From the NCBI GenBank assembly GCA_039583875.1, contig CM077151.1, forward strand, positions 116,516,609 through 116,580,608: DNA of 64,000 nt. Direction: 5' to 3'. Source of the DNA: Platanthera guangdongensis (lineage: Eukaryota > Streptophyta > Magnoliopsida > Asparagales > Orchidaceae). The notes below the pieces were generated by a model. That model was given only the letters and a program-made list of their open reading frames with translations. It did not search any database and was not told where the DNA came from. Every line of letters begins with the position of its first letter. Position 1 is the stretch's first letter. Positions 32,637 to 45,017 of this stretch are shown here, one piece after another. Position numbers and translations under genes: made by a program.

Positions 32637-35600
32637 TGTAAGACCCCCTTTTTTTTTCTTTTTCGACACCGGGGTCTTAGGCCCAGAACCGCCGTTTTGC
32701 GGTGACTCCTTCACGCCCTGAAGGGTCATCACCACAAAGCGCCGATTTTGCCGGCCAATTCGATCACAGAAAAGTAGCATAATGAAGTAAAATGGAAACT
32801 ATTTGTCCACAGAGAATCACATGACATAATAAATATAACTCCACAAAGGGAGTGTCCACTGAAAATAACATCAGAGTAGCAAAAACGGGCTTATGCCCGG
32901 TACATCATAACCTCACTACAAGATCTCTCAAGCAGAAACAAAAGTAGAAAACTACTCAAGGTCGAGACTCACGGTCCCGGCTGTATGAACTCCGGAGCTA
33001 GACTGCCCCACCTCCAAGCAAACCGGTCTCTGGGGCGGCTCCTCCATGCTGGTCTCCACGATCCCCTAAATGATGCGGTTCGAAAACCGTTAGTCTAAAA
33101 GACTAAGTCCTATCATCCCCCGCCCCTTCCCCCACGGCTCCTAAGCACCGAGCGGAGTGGATGAAAGGGGAGGACTTGATGGTGGAGAATAATCAAAAAG
33201 CAGGTGACAGCGGACCTATACTAGCAATTCAATAGACATAAGCTGAAATATGAAATGTAACCTTCACTTATGTGAAAAACACATAAGCCAAGGGGTCTTC
33301 TGCAAGGCTCCCATCGTATAAAAAGTCCCATACCAATTTATACGATGGGGTGTCGGTTATCAAACAACAGTAAATATATATATCCAAATTTAACCTTAAT
33401 TTATAAACTTGCCCACACAAGCTTATAGACCAAGGGGTCGTTTTGCAGGTCCTAGAGTATAAGCGTCTCATTCCACTTATACTTTAGGTGTCAAGGTTAG
33501 AGGAAACGATTATGCTATGACATGCAAGTGGGTATGATGGACATGCAAGTGCAACTCACACACCCTACTCTGTGTACACAGACCTTTAGTTCCCCCTTTC
33601 TGGAGCCGTAACCTCCCAGGATACCTCCGTAGTAGCAGACGGAAGCGGTGGGTTGGGCCTCTCCCACCTCTAAACCAGTAAAGCACTACCGGTCAGACCT
33701 ATCGTACGCCTCAACGCTTGGTGCACGAAGCGGACTCCTGCGTACTCTTGCCGGCTGGCGCACCGGACTTCTGTTGGCGAAGTGCTAACCACACTTACCG
33801 AGTCAACATATTGGTGTCGGTGCATCGACCCTCCAATACCAAAGACCCACCACCTTAATTTCCTTTCCTTTTATGAACATGCAAATTAGCGTAATCAAGA
33901 ACCGAGCCGAAGCTCCCCGGACCATCACGTCCGTCTCAAACAATCGAGCTGAAGCTCCCCGGACCCAAAGTCCGCCTTTTAACCATCCGAGCCGAAGCTC
34001 CCGGCTAACATCCGGTGCCATCAGTGTTTGTGAAATGTGCAACCCTAATTACTAAGTTACTCTTTTCAGCTTGTTAAAACAGTTTACGTTAACCCAGGAC
34101 TGCCCCCGGTATTCCCTTTGAAGGGCTCTCAAGGGGCACTAGGAACTGTGTTGGGATTACGCCCAGCGTTCCTTTTCGCAAGGTACTTATTTATTATTGG
34201 TTGATTCCCTTACCCATTATTTTCTCATGTTCCGATAAGCTAGTCCTAGGGTGATTTGACTCCACTCACCTCGGGGAGGACGATCTTTCGTCGGACCCGA
34301 GCGCCTCTAAACCCTAGACAAAATAACACCCTACTCACTTATCTTCCAAGATGCACCTAAATCTATTTATCCTTCCAGCAAACCAATCAAGACTCATCAC
34401 ATGTGCCCTAATTCATGTCCCAACTGATTTTCTGCAGTTTTACTAAATGCAGCCCACTTAAGCTATATGACCCGTAAAAAGGGAAGTGTGTCATATGATC
34501 ATCCAATGCTCATGTAAAAATTATTAGAGGTCCATATGGGCATATGAAGACTGAATTCACAATTTCCTAATTTTTATGGTTTAAATACTAATTTATTTAT
34601 TTATTTTAAAAGCCAAAAGTTCCAAGGTTGAACAGGAAGTACAAGATTTAAGCAATATAAAGCTCCACTAAAATTATGATAAATGCAAGATGGGTAATCA
34701 TCTAAAAATCCAGAAGCTCCAAATTTTCCAGCAAGATTTTAGCCCTTAAATAGTATTTCCAATTTATTCCAAAATAATTCATAAAAAGGGGATGTACAAT
34801 GCAAATACTTCCAACAATTCAGAGAAAATTCCAGGATGATGGTAAGGGCATATAAAACCTCTATGTAAACTTTCATAATTTGTTTGAAAGAATTATTCCC
34901 CAAATTAATTAATTATCCTATTCTCAAAAATATGGCCTTGTAAAGAAAGATCTGAAAACAGACCTCTAAAAATTATAAATAAATTTATACAAGTACTTTT
35001 TGGCCTAAATACCTCAAAACCTAAGCCTCATGATTTTTAAACAGTTATATCAACCATAATGAATTTTCCTTACCAAAGCCCCTTTCTGAAATTAATGAAG
35101 GAAGCACCAAATAAAGTTAATTGAAAATTGTGATAAAATTCAGAGATGATCAACTAGAACTATAATAACCTCTGACCAAGTTTCATCATATTTAAAGCAC
35201 ATAGCATCCATAATAAAATCAAACATCATTTTGGGCCTTTTGGTAATTAACAAATGAAGTATTACAAATATTGAGCAAAATTCCTCAAGTAAATTATCAG
35301 AGGTTCAAAATACCCTAATCCCCTCACTACCCAAATTTGGTTAAGTTTCAAGATGTTTAGCTAACCTAAATCTACACTACAAGTTTTAGGACCTAAGCTA
35401 GGGTTAGGGTTTTGGGGGCCCTTCCATTTTCACAATTTGCTAATATTTTTACTAGAGGGTTTTATATATCCTAGGAACCTCCTTGCAAAATTTGGTGTTC
35501 ATCCAAGGTGTTTAGGACTCATGCCCTTCACAAGGCCAAAAGGTCCCTCCTTAGGGTTTGACCTAGGAACTTAGGGCAAATCTATTCCTCACTGTCCCAT

Positions 35601-37894
35601 ATTCCATAGGGAGGTGATAAGTGCCCTAACAAGTTAGTGGACCAAATTTCAGCCTCTGTTGAGGTGATTTGGTCACTCAAAATCAAAAGTGCAACTTTTG
35701 ACCAAAATGCCCTTTTTAAGGTATAGTTAGGGTTGGGTCAAAACCTATTCAAAACACATCCAACTTAAATGATATTTTATACAGATACCTAAAATGAACC
35801 CAGGGACCACTCACCAAAATTTGGGAGGGTTTGGAGGTGTTTAGGGCACCTAGTTAATTTATTTAATAATTATTAAATGTTTACAAAAACTATAGAAATA
35901 TTTTCTCCAAAAATTCCCATTTTTGGACAAGCCCTAGGTATAGCTAGGATAGACTCCCCATAAAAATTTCAACTGATTTGGGCTAGGGGTGAAGTGTGGG
36001 CCCTCAGTTTAATGGCTGCCTAGCCCTAAGGGTATGTCCCACCAAAATGGGTGCCCTAGTTAGACCAGGCACCCAAATGGGTTCAAACAAATTTTAAAGT
36101 GAAATAGACTCAGAGGGCTACAATTTTTGTGTTGGTGACTTTTCCTGCAGAGGGGCCTACGTATTTTTAAAGTTTAAAACCAATAATATCAAAAACTTTG
36201 ACAAAATTTCATTATTTAAAACATTTCCTATAGTTTAATCTCAGGTCTGCACGAATGTTGAAGCAAAAGGGACGGAATCCCTTCATCTCCTTCCTTGAGC
36301 CGACGGCCAGGATTCATCCCGCCTGGAGCCACTTCCAAGCTCTGCCGTCGGCGTTCCAGCCCCTTCCCCGGCCGGCCACCGCCACCAACACCTCCGTTGA
36401 GGTGGTGGCTATCGCCAGGCGGCGGCTCCGCCGCCGGAGAGGCGTTTTCCGGTGGATATAGCAAGAGGATTTCTTGCCGAAACCATGAGGAATCCAGGAT
36501 TGGATCGGGCTCAATTGAGCCCGAAACTTAAGCCTAAATAATCCTAAGATCTACCCGCGGGTTAAGGAGAGGAGGAGGACCTTCCTGGCGGCCTGGATGC
36601 GTGAGGAGCGGCGGGATGCCATTGACGACGGCGGCGGTGCTCGGCTTATGCAACTGCATAGTGGAATGGCTCGTCTCCTCCAGGTAAACGCTCTAAAATG
36701 ATCCCCTTGGCTCCCTGAAGGTGTTTAAATGGCAAACGGGGGAGGGGGAAGGCTGGTTCTTCAATGGCCATTAACACCATTAAAGGTGTGGCTCGGGTTA
36801 TGTGGAGGGGGGCTGAACCCACCCCTTGTTGGCCGGGAAACGGCTGGAATCAACTCCTCTCCCTTAGAGGAGTTGATTACAGCCATAATTGGTGGCTGTT
36901 AGCCTTCCTTGGCCGGCCTCTCACTTCCCCTTCCTCTTCCTCATTTTCTCTCTCCTCCATTATCATGGAGAGGAGCTCCTTTCTCTCTCCTAGTCACCTC
37001 TGGTTGACTAGTCAACCTCACAAGCTAAATGCAGCCCACTTGATTATGATGGTCATGGGAATGGGTTTAGCCTAAGGGAGATGTGGCTTGAGCTTGGGTT
37101 AGCCCTTTTTGGGCTAAGTTTGACTTGACCCAAATGAGGGTTGACCTAGTCAATTTGACCATCTAGGTTGACCCCATTGGATTTTTAGTGGCCCATTGGT
37201 CTCCCTTAAGGTTTAGGGTTACTTGAGTAGGGTTGGTTGGGCCTCTTGGTGGTCTCATGTCCCCTGGCAAGGGCACTTTGACCATCTAGGGCTAGAGTTG
37301 ACTTAAGTCAACATGGCCAATTGGGTTAACCCCTATGTGTCCTGGGTGACCCATTGGCTTCCCTTAGGGTCTAGGTAGGGTTATGTAGGGTTACCCTGTA
37401 CTTTGGAGGTCACATACCCTTAGTAAGGGTACTTTGACCAGGTTAGGGCTTGAGTTGACTTGGGTCAACCTGGCCTCTAGGGCTGACCCCAATGTGTCCT
37501 TAGTGACCCATTGACCTTACTTTAGGGTTAGGAGGGCATAGGTGGGGTCCTCTAGGCTAGGAGTAGGTCAATTGACCCTAAGTAGGCTAGTTTGACCCAT
37601 TTAGGGCTAGGGTTGGCCTTGGTCAACTGAGCCTCTTGGGTTGACCCTAATGGGTCCTTTTGGCTCTAATGGGCCTCCCAAAGTATTAGGGGTGTTGTGG
37701 TTGGGTCTTGGGGTTAAGGTGTAGCCCATGGTCATCCTAAACCATTGTTTAGAGTTCTTCTATTTGCAGACCATGATGATCTCCCACCTTTTTGTCCCCT
37801 ATCTCCCAGCCTATTTCTGGCTTCCTAGGGTTTGTCATGACCTAGTCATGGCCAAAACCATTCTTAGGGGTCTAGTTGGAAATGGGATGTTACA
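32637..37894 (-). mobile_element. Element D: 5.26-kb solo LTR, gypsy-type
   Basis: Plus strand starts TGTAAGACCCCC and ends GGGATGTTACA; in the other orientation TGTAACATCCC...GGGGGTCTTACA, which resembles J's LTR ends (TGTAACGCCCC...GGGGGTGTTACA). Flanked by perfect CATTC duplications (32632-32636, 37895-37899) inside C's gag, whose reading resumes across it. No gag or pol homology inside, so a solo LTR from unequal recombination is the best reading. A GC-rich segment at 36300-36660, AT-rich 34500-36250 and a tandem repeat at 37119-37720 lie within. Short ORFs inside have no recognisable product. Class assignment rests on terminal similarity and length. Confidence 0.75.
37119..37720. repeat. 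About 158-bp imperfect tandem repeat inside D
   Basis: Successive units begin TTTGACC near 37155, 37278, 37435 and 37595 and share CTAGGGCTAGRGTTGACTT, GGGTTGACCCCAATG and GTGACCCATTGGC blocks. One copy has a perfect palindrome GTTGACTTAAGTCAAC. Confidence 0.65.
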
Positions 37895-38096
37895 CATTCG
37901 GCTCCACGAACCGTCTAATGAATCCACAGAGCTTCCAGTACTCCACCTACCATTTAGCAGGATCCATATCCTTCGGCATCTCTTTGAAGATAGGGGCATG
38001 TCAGTCCTTGACGTAGATGAGATCCTCCATAAGCAAGTGCCACTAATGATAATTTGCTCCATTCAACTTGACCATCTGTTCTGAAGTCAATTCCAT
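37895..38096 (-). pseudogene. Element C gag, N-terminal part
   Basis: Minus strand from ATG at 38096: MELTSEQMVKLNGANY, LLMEDLIYVKD, PIFKEMPKDMDPAKW, VEYWKLCGFIRRFVEPNV, which joins VYNHVASITD at 32636 once D is removed. Three in-frame stops (near 38050, 38005 and 37950) show it is dead. Confidence 0.85.
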
Positions 38097-38294
38097 CTTG
38101 CTAAACCAACTGGTCGGACTGACCACAGTTCTCTGAGCGCGACTCTCTCACGAAAAGTCACTGAAGAGGATAGCCAGAGGACCAATGGTCATAAACTACC
38201 GCACTCAATGCCAAACCAGAGAATACAATCGCCTCGTCTCGAAATCACAAAAGCTCAGCCCAGTATCGGCCCTGTTCTGACTACTAACCAACAA

Positions 38295-38310
38295 CCTCGC
38301 TTTGATACCA
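38295..38310 (-). other. Primer-binding site of C
   Basis: Minus-strand TGGTATCAAAGCGAGG, two bases after the LTR; one change from the initiator tRNA-Met pattern TGGTATCAGAGC. Confidence 0.85.
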
Positions 38311-38312
38311 CA

Positions 38313-39159
38313 TGTTGGGAAAAATAGCACGATCCAGACCAGGGCACCTGTATCAGATTTACAAGCAAGACAAATACAAGCACAGCAATAATAAAGTGAC
38401 ACAACAATTTTTAACATGGAAACCCAATAGGGTGAAAACCACGGGACTATCAGCGTCCACCCTTGAAAGCCTCCACTATAAGGCGTGAAAATCACGCACA
38501 ACAAATTACAGGGCTTTCACCACCGCCACATACACAAGGCACAATTTCCACCACCGATCCACAACGGATCACCACCACCTACACAAGGTACCAGTTCCAC
38601 AAAGGAATACAAAAATATCATCTTGCTGCAAAAGCATAAATCTCTTCTCCCACAACCACACAAGGATTGACAATGGAAAAACAAGCGAGAAAACAAGAAA
38701 CCATTACCCAACGGATTGAAAAATCCGTTCCGAATGCCGCAAAGGAGAAAGGCTACACAAAGCCCCTTCTTCTTTAGAATCCGACAATCCGATCTTTGAT
38801 ACTCTTCTCCAAGATCTTCTCTTGATCTTCCTCCACTCAAATCTCTCTTGGAATGAATGTTTTGGCCTTTGAATTGGCTCCCATTTATAGTCCTAAAAAA
38901 TGCTACCTAACCCCAAAACTGGTGGTAGGTGTTACCTAACACCTAATTTGGTGGTAGGTGCTACCTAATTTGGTGGGAGGTACCACCTAACTCCGAATTG
39001 TGCTCAATTCAGCTCGTTTATGGAGCGATGCTTGACGAACCCTGAGCCCAGGCTGCTCCAACATCGCTCCGGCCTCCAAACATAAACTTGTAACATCACG
39101 AGCAGCTACAAGCGTGCCCAGTGGTTTTTACTAACTCGTATGGGAACCACACCCTAACA
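38313..39159 (-). repeat. Element C 5' LTR
   Basis: 847 bp, plus strand TGTTGGGAAAAATAGC...CACCCTAACA. A minus-strand TATA box (CTATAAATGG) is at 38881-38890. It contains GGTGGTAGGTGNTACCTAA-type direct repeats near 38920-38990. The partner LTR lies left of the window. Confidence 0.8.
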
Positions 39160-39750
39160 TAACCCTCGAGAGAGGAGGCGCAGAATTCTACTGGATTGGG
39201 TTCCCCACATAATAGCGAGGTTCTTAGCGTAATGTAGGCATTAAGAGGAATCCTTTGTCGGAGGAGAGCGCGGTCGAATTGTCTTAATATTCAGATGAGT
39301 GATAGTCCTAGAGATAGGTGAGCTCATTTTTATGGAACCTCCACGGCCAAGTCTATGCCTTAATTAATTTGAAATTTAGGATCTCTATTTATTAAAAGTC
39401 ATTTTAGTTCAAATTCGATTTGTTACCTTTGCGTTAATTCTTCATCGCCTTTTTAAGTCTATTTTTTTATTTTTATATAAATAATAACCTGACAAGTTAT
39501 CTTTGGTAAAACAATAGTCCCTCTAGGGAAGAGTAGAAATAATCAACCCGTCCCCGAGAACAATACGACCCTGATATTCCTCACCGGATTATCCTTTACT
39601 ACACGCGATAGGTGCACTTGCCTCCTTTTGTTAAAACTCGGTTTCAAATTTTTTATAGATAATAAATTTGCGTGCCCTGTCCTTCCAAAATAAATAAACC
39701 ACTTCGAAACGAAACCCCGCGGGGCGCCGCGAGGTTTAACCGTCAAAGGA
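39160..39750. other. Unassigned flank with LTR-end-like sequence
   Basis: No gene. The segment 39505-39625 (AATAGTCCCTCTAGGGAAG ... GATAGGTGCACTTGCC) resembles the 3' end of Athila/Tat-type gypsy LTRs as I recall them, but no LTR partner, PBS or coding region is present. C inserted at its left edge; the truncated gag of E begins at its right edge. Probably a remnant of another element. Confidence 0.3.
39712..39736. repeat. GC-rich hairpin at the E truncation point
   Basis: AAACCCCGCGG and CCGCGAGGTTT are near-perfect inverted repeats around GGCG. It lies about 15 bases from where gag homology of E stops. Confidence 0.5.
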
Positions 39751-39751
39751 C

Positions 39752-40463
39752 TTCCGCTGCATCTGTTGCTTGGAAAGCTATGCTCTTCTCCTTCTTTACT
39801 AAAGGTGAAGTCCTTTGTTCAGATTCCCTGGTTTTGATGAGCTGCTCATAAGATTTTATCTTTCCCAACAAAGTCTCAGTAGATATCTCATTAATACTTC
39901 TGGCTTCTCTAATTGGTCAGATTCTTGAATCCCATGTGCTAGGGAAACACATGAAAATTTTATCATTGACCTCTATCAATGTAATATCTTTTTCCAATGA
40001 TTTCAGCTCATTAATAATGAGACCGAGTCTTGTGTACATCTCTGCAACTGATTCACTTTTTCCCTTTTTTGAAATTCTCATATTAAGAAATCAAGTGGGA
40101 TCTTCTGTCTTTTCTTTCATCAGCTGATCCTGCAACCATTATTGTGAGGGAGTCACAGATGTCTTTTGCTGAGGTGCATTCAACAACTTTCTGGAAAATA
40201 TCATCTGACATTGTTTGGGCTAATATATTCATAGCCTTTACTTCATCAACTTTTTTTTTTCTCTGGGCTTCTATCCATTCTGTAGGTGGTACATCACTGG
40301 TACTTGTTGTTTTTAGTGGTAGAGGTGGACCAGTCAAAATAGAATTGTAGATATCTTCATCAATATAATTCATGTAAAGTCTAATCCTTGCTTTCCATAA
40401 CACAAAATTATTAAGATTGCATATAGGAGGTCTAGTGCTTGCTTACTCTTTATTTTGTGTCAT
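39752..40463 (-). pseudogene. Element E gag, truncated
   Basis: Minus strand from ATG at 40463: related to A's gag (LWKARIRLYMNYIDEDIYNS, KAMNILAQTMSDDIFQKVVE, SADERKDRRSHLIS). Stops occur at codon 7 (TAA), after RRSHLIS (TAA), and where A has tryptophan in WDSRIW (TGA). Homology ends at about residue 235 (SIAFQATDAAE), before the zinc knuckle. The rest of E is missing. Confidence 0.85.
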
Positions 40464-40545
40464 GACAAAATCAAAACTCTAGGTATAATAAGATATATCA
40501 GGATCTTTGTTGGTTCAGGTGTTAGCCTATAAAACAACAAACCTG

Positions 40546-40557
40546 CCTCTGATACCA
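40546..40557 (-). other. Primer-binding site of E
   Basis: Minus-strand TGGTATCAGAGG, two bases after the LTR, identical to A's. Confidence 0.85.
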
Positions 40558-40559
40558 AT

Positions 40560-41913
40560 TGAAAGTGTGGGATGGATCTATTTTCACTAGACGGGGGTGA
40601 ATAGTGTATAATAAAAATTTTGATTTGTTTTTTGAGTTGTTTAGAAAATAAGTGATATATATATTATAGTTAGACAGATTAAAAATCACAGCACACAAAT
40701 AAAAAGAAAAGCATCAAACACATACGACACAAGGAATTTTTATAGTGGTTCTCCAATAAATCTGGGTACATCCACTCTTCTACCACCCTAGTAGGAATCC
40801 ACTACAGGTTTTGGATGAGGTGCCCTGGCACCAGAAGATCTTTTTTTAAGGGAGATCTAGCAACCCTTTGAGATTTTGATCAGGTGCACAAAACCAATCT
40901 AAGTCTTTTGATCAGGTGAATTATGAACCAAGGGGTTAACTTTTGAAGGGAGTTATAACCTTGTGCACAGTTTAGGAAATAAACTATAAATTGATGTTGT
41001 CTTCTCTGTCAACTATCCCTGAGAAGACTTTAGTGGATGTTGTTGAAGCAAAAAGCTCCCCCTGAGTTGAGTAGAATTTATGATCAAGGGAGAAGCTTTT
41101 CTTCAGGGTGTTGGCCTTCTTGAGTTTTGATCCCCTTTAGTAGAACTTTTTGATAGATATGAAATGTGTTGTCCCTTGGAGAGTCTAAAGCAGAATGTAT
41201 CAGATTCAAACTATATATGACTATCCTTATTATCTCTAGTGAAGCAATAATCTCTTATATAAGTGCTATCCGGAAGATTTTAATTTGAAATAAACCATTC
41301 TGAAACGTCTGAATAATCCTTGAGATTTGTAACTGTCCTTGGGAATTAATCAGAATTAAACTCTGTGATAATCAATATTTAATGTTGCCAAAAAACGGCT
41401 ATGTTCATTGAGAATGTTTCAGCATTAAATATAGAGTGTAACTGAAATTAAGCCATTTAAAAAATCATTCTGCCTCTGAACTTAAAACTGCCTCAACGTC
41501 GAACTGAGTAAGAAATTAGTCGACCTGAGCTTGACCTTCGTCGAACAGAGCTTTGAAAAACTAAGCATTACGTTCATCGAGCAAAGCTCTATTTTCGTCG
41601 AGCTGAGCCTGGAGTTCGTTGAACTGAGGTTGGCTTTCGTCGAGCTAAGTTTTTGAGCTGAGAATAAAGTTCGTCAAACGGAGCTCAACGATTGCCGAGC
41701 TAAACTCAGAGTTAGAAACTTGAGTTCGTCAAACTGAACTCGTCTTTCGTCGAACAGAATTCTGTGTTCGTTGATCTTGACTTCCCTGGAATTTTTCTGA
41801 AGGAGCAACACTAGAAATAAACCTATGACCCTAGACTATACATATTGGGTCAAACTAATCATTCTAAACAAATAATAAAGATCCTAGCCCAAATCAGTAA
41901 TAGGGTTCCAATA
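40560..41913 (-). repeat. Element E 5' LTR
   Basis: 1354 bp, TGAAAGTGTGGG...GGGTTCCAATA. The inner end, the strip with CCACTCTTCTACCACCCTAG, and the outer end (CCCAAATCAGTAATAGGG) match A's LTR in outline, so E is a diverged relative. It holds decayed TTCGTCGA repeats at 41495-41785. The outer border with F is uncertain by about 3 bases. Confidence 0.75.
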
Positions 41914-42625
41914 GCAGGTATGTCCAAGGCCAATAGAACTCCAATCTGGTATTTGGACAGTGGATGCTCTTGGCACATGACCGGGACAAGAAGCCTTTTG
42001 TGTAATTATACCCCAGTCAAATACGAACCAAAAGACATCTTTGGAGGTTCAGACAGGGGAACTACAAAAAGGTCATGGTATGATTTCCAATGGTATAGTC
42101 TCTTTCACAGATGTGGCTTATGTTCAAGGATTACACCATAATCTTATAAGCATAAGTCAACTATGTGACAAAGGCTACATCGTTGAGTTCTGCAAGGACA
42201 AGTGTATGATAAAATCATCTACAAATTTAGAGTCGGTCTTAACAGGCACTAGAAGGAGAAATATTTTCTGTTTAAATTACCGTTGCTCAGACAATTCTAC
42301 CCACTATGTTTTATGGCAAAAGATAGTGCGTCTATTTGTGACCAATGGCACAAGAGATTAACACATATTAATTTTAAAACCTTAAATATGTTATTTTCTC
42401 ACAACATAGTGAGCAATTTCCCCAAGATTAAGTGCCTTAAACTGAGCCTGTGTCGTGCATGCCAAATGGGTAAGCAGACAAGGGCTACCTTCAAGGGTAT
42501 TGCTGAGAAAGATTCTGAAAGAAATCTATATTTACTTCATATGGAATTATTTGGTCCTATGCTAATTCATAGTTTAGTAGGTAAAGTCTATACACTGGTA
42601 ATTGGTGATGACTACTCGTGGTTTA
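41914..42625 (+). pseudogene. Element F pol, N-terminal part
   Basis: Sirevirus-like protease and integrase start, in three frames: WYLDSGCSWHMTG near 41955, then VAYVQGLHHNLISISQLCDK, HKRLTHINFKTLNMLFSHN, CRACQMGKQTRATF, LYLLHMELFGPM, VYTLVIGDDYSWF. Frameshifts near 42060 and 42340. Begins exactly at the gag-pol junction (GCAG|GTATG) against E's LTR and ends in the integrase core where G is inserted. The remainder would lie right of the window. Confidence 0.85.
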
Positions 42626-42799
42626 TGTTGGGTCCATTGTTCCCAATGTCCCTGATTTGTAAGAAGTCAAACAGGTCAATGTCACACACATCAACTATAT
42701 TTAATGTGCATTTGAGTTCTTGAGTGCAGGTTAGTCCATTTCATATTGATTGGACATGTGGACACAAGAAGTGGTTGCTGGATGCAACAAAAAAATCGA

Positions 42800-43480
42800 C
42801 TAAGTCCACAGGCATTGAGTGGAGCAAGCTCACTCACGCCAGAGGTATGGATTTAATAATTGTCTAGTAGAAATTTGCCTCAATACAAAAGTGTTAAATT
42901 TACTCTACTCACTCAATGCCATATACCACTGAGGCGTTGATACTATCTAAGCCTAACTGAATGATAGCCAAAATGGATGGCTAAGTACAAAAGCATTGAG
43001 TGTAGTCTACTCACTCAAAGTCATACAGCAAAAGGTTGTGAGTCAGGCTGAGTCAGTTTAAGCCTTGAAAAATTGGCTAAAAATGTGGCCGAGTCCACAA
43101 GCGCTGAGTGTGGTCTATTCACTCAACGCCATACAACTCAAAGCATTGAGTGTTACTGTGCCAGTCAACTCTATAGAAATGTTGAGCAAACGTTTGACCA
43201 AGTCTACAGGCATTGAGTGTAGCTTACTCACTCAACGCCAGATAACAAAAAAATTCTGTTATGTAGTTTGGCATTGAGTGGAGCTTACTCTCTCAATGCC
43301 ATGGCAAAAGACATTAAGTGTAGCTTAATCTCTCAACGCCAGATAACAAAAATTCTGTTAAGTAGTTTAGGGTTGAGTGTAGCTTACTCTCTCAACGCCA
43401 AAGCATAGAAATTTTTGCTAAGGCAAAAAGAGTTGAGTGAGGCAAGCTCTCTCAACGTTCTCGACGGTCTCAACGCCTTG
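42800..43480. repeat. GTTGAGTG/CTCACTCAACGCC palindrome array
   Basis: Seven or more stem-loop units of the form GCATTGAGTGTAGCTTA-CTCACTCAACGCCA, with spacers of 6-12 bases. The 3' LTR has the same array at 51415-52085. Confidence 0.85.
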
Positions 43481-43534
43481 AAGCAGAATTTCGGCTAAGT
43501 CCAAACGCATGGTTAGGTTGGCATTGGTCGAGCT

Positions 43535-43790
43535 CAGATTCGTCGACCTGAGCTCAATATTCATCGAACTGACCCTGGTGTTCGTCGAACTGAGTTTAAC
43601 AAAACGTCAAGCTAAGTCTACAGTTCATCGAACTGACTTTATGATTTTGTTGAGCTCAGCTTCGTCGAACTGAACTCAGCGTTCGTCGAACTTCGCCCGC
43701 AGTTTGTCAAACTGATTTGTATGCTATTGTTGGGCTAAGCTTGTCGTTCGTCGAACGGAGCTCATAGTTCGTCAAGCTCAATACCTAAAC
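43535..43790. repeat. TCGTCGAACTGAG repeats in G's LTR
   Basis: Repeated TTCGTCGAACTGAGCTCA half-palindromes with decayed copies. Equivalent at 52128-52400. The same motif core as in A, B, E, I and J. Confidence 0.75.
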
Positions 43791-44940
43791 AGACAGAATT
43801 TTGTCTAAGTGTTGTGGCGTTGAGTGATTCCTACTTACTCAACGCCTTTGGTACTAATGATTGAATTTTGGCTAAGTCCACAGATACTGAGTCATGCTAA
43901 CTTCGGTAAAGTCAAAAGTCAACCTAAATTCCAATGTTGCGGAAATGCTGCCAGAGACGTTGATGGGCCAGCTGTTGCTATCTTCTGCAATTACCAAGGA
44001 TTATTTCATCATTAAGTGTTGGGGCCCACTCACAGCAAAGAGTCGTTGAATCAGGAATGAATGGAATGCGTGGGGGTGATTGGCTAAATCTCGGCCATCA
44101 ATCATAGTGGTGGGACCCAGTGCTCAATCAGCCAGAGATTTAAAGAATCAGATCATCGAATAAAAAAGTGGATTCCTTGTCTAGGTTTTTTGAAAACAAA
44201 AGTGCAGGTGAACGTGATCTTCCTCCTCGTGATTTTCATTGAGCCTGAAGAAGTTGTTCTACACAGAGAACCTTGCTGGGAAAGAGATTGATGAAGCAAT
44301 CCCCATCTGCAACAGCAAGATCTGAAGCTAGCAGACCAACAAGATTTGTAGGGAAAAAGGAAGCTGTTTGAAGAAAGATTCTACTATCTACATATTTTCT
44401 TCAACAACAATATCTTGGTTCTGATATCTGCTCAGTCCAAGAAGAAGGAGACATAGAGCTTGCTCTAGTGTCTAAATATCACATTCTTTATTTCTATTTT
44501 CTGTAAATATTCTTTGTGAATCTGGGGTTTGTAAGCCTGTACTATAAAGACTGAGGTCTTAGTGACCTGTGTGTTTGGCTTTGTGTCAGGTGATAGGTCT
44601 TTGTGACCTGGGTTGGTTTAGTGCCTAAGTTGTTGGTCTGTGTGACCTATATGGTCCTGTGGGATCGATGCTGTAAGTTGTTAAGAAGCTGAGCTCTGGA
44701 GGGAGAGCTGAATCTAACACACTACTAGATAGGCACAGAGGGACAGTGGATGTACCCAAGATTGAGGAACCACTATAAATTTATTGTGTCGTCTGTGAAT
44801 GTTCTTGAAAGCTGATCTAATCTAATCAACAGATATAGTAATCTAATAAATAGATTAGAAAACTTAAACAGATACAAAAACCTATTCACCCCCCCCCCTC
44901 CTCTAGGTGTAAAGGTAGCCTTGAAAACAAGACTTTCAAG

Positions 44941-44956
44941 TGGTATCAGAGGGAGG
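44941..44956 (+). other. Primer-binding site of G
   Basis: TGGTATCAGAGGGAGG, two bases after the LTR end. Confidence 0.85.
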
Positions 44957-45017
44957 TTGCTCTTTAAAGGATTAACAGTCCGAGTAGATCTCCAAGGTTA
45001 ACTAGAAATCTGTCTCC

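Larger units (their letters stand above)
42626..44938 (+). repeat. Element G 5' LTR
   Basis: 2313 bp, TGTTGGGTCC...CTTTCA. Carries two different palindrome arrays: GTTGAGTG/CACTCAACGC (about 42800-43480) and TCGTCGAACTGAG type (43535-43790). A possible TATAAAG lies at 44543-44549. Confidence 0.88.

Noticed and set aside
35397..35420. Telomere-like TTAGGGTTAGGGTTTTGGG
   Set aside because: Only two imperfect units inside D; no array, so not an interstitial telomere.
36228..36531. Proline/glycine-rich ORFs in the GC-rich part of D
   Set aside because: Overlapping in several frames and strands, typical of GC-rich non-coding LTR sequence.
37728..38084. A plus-strand 118-residue ORF
   Set aside because: It spans D's end and antisense gag of C; no independent support.
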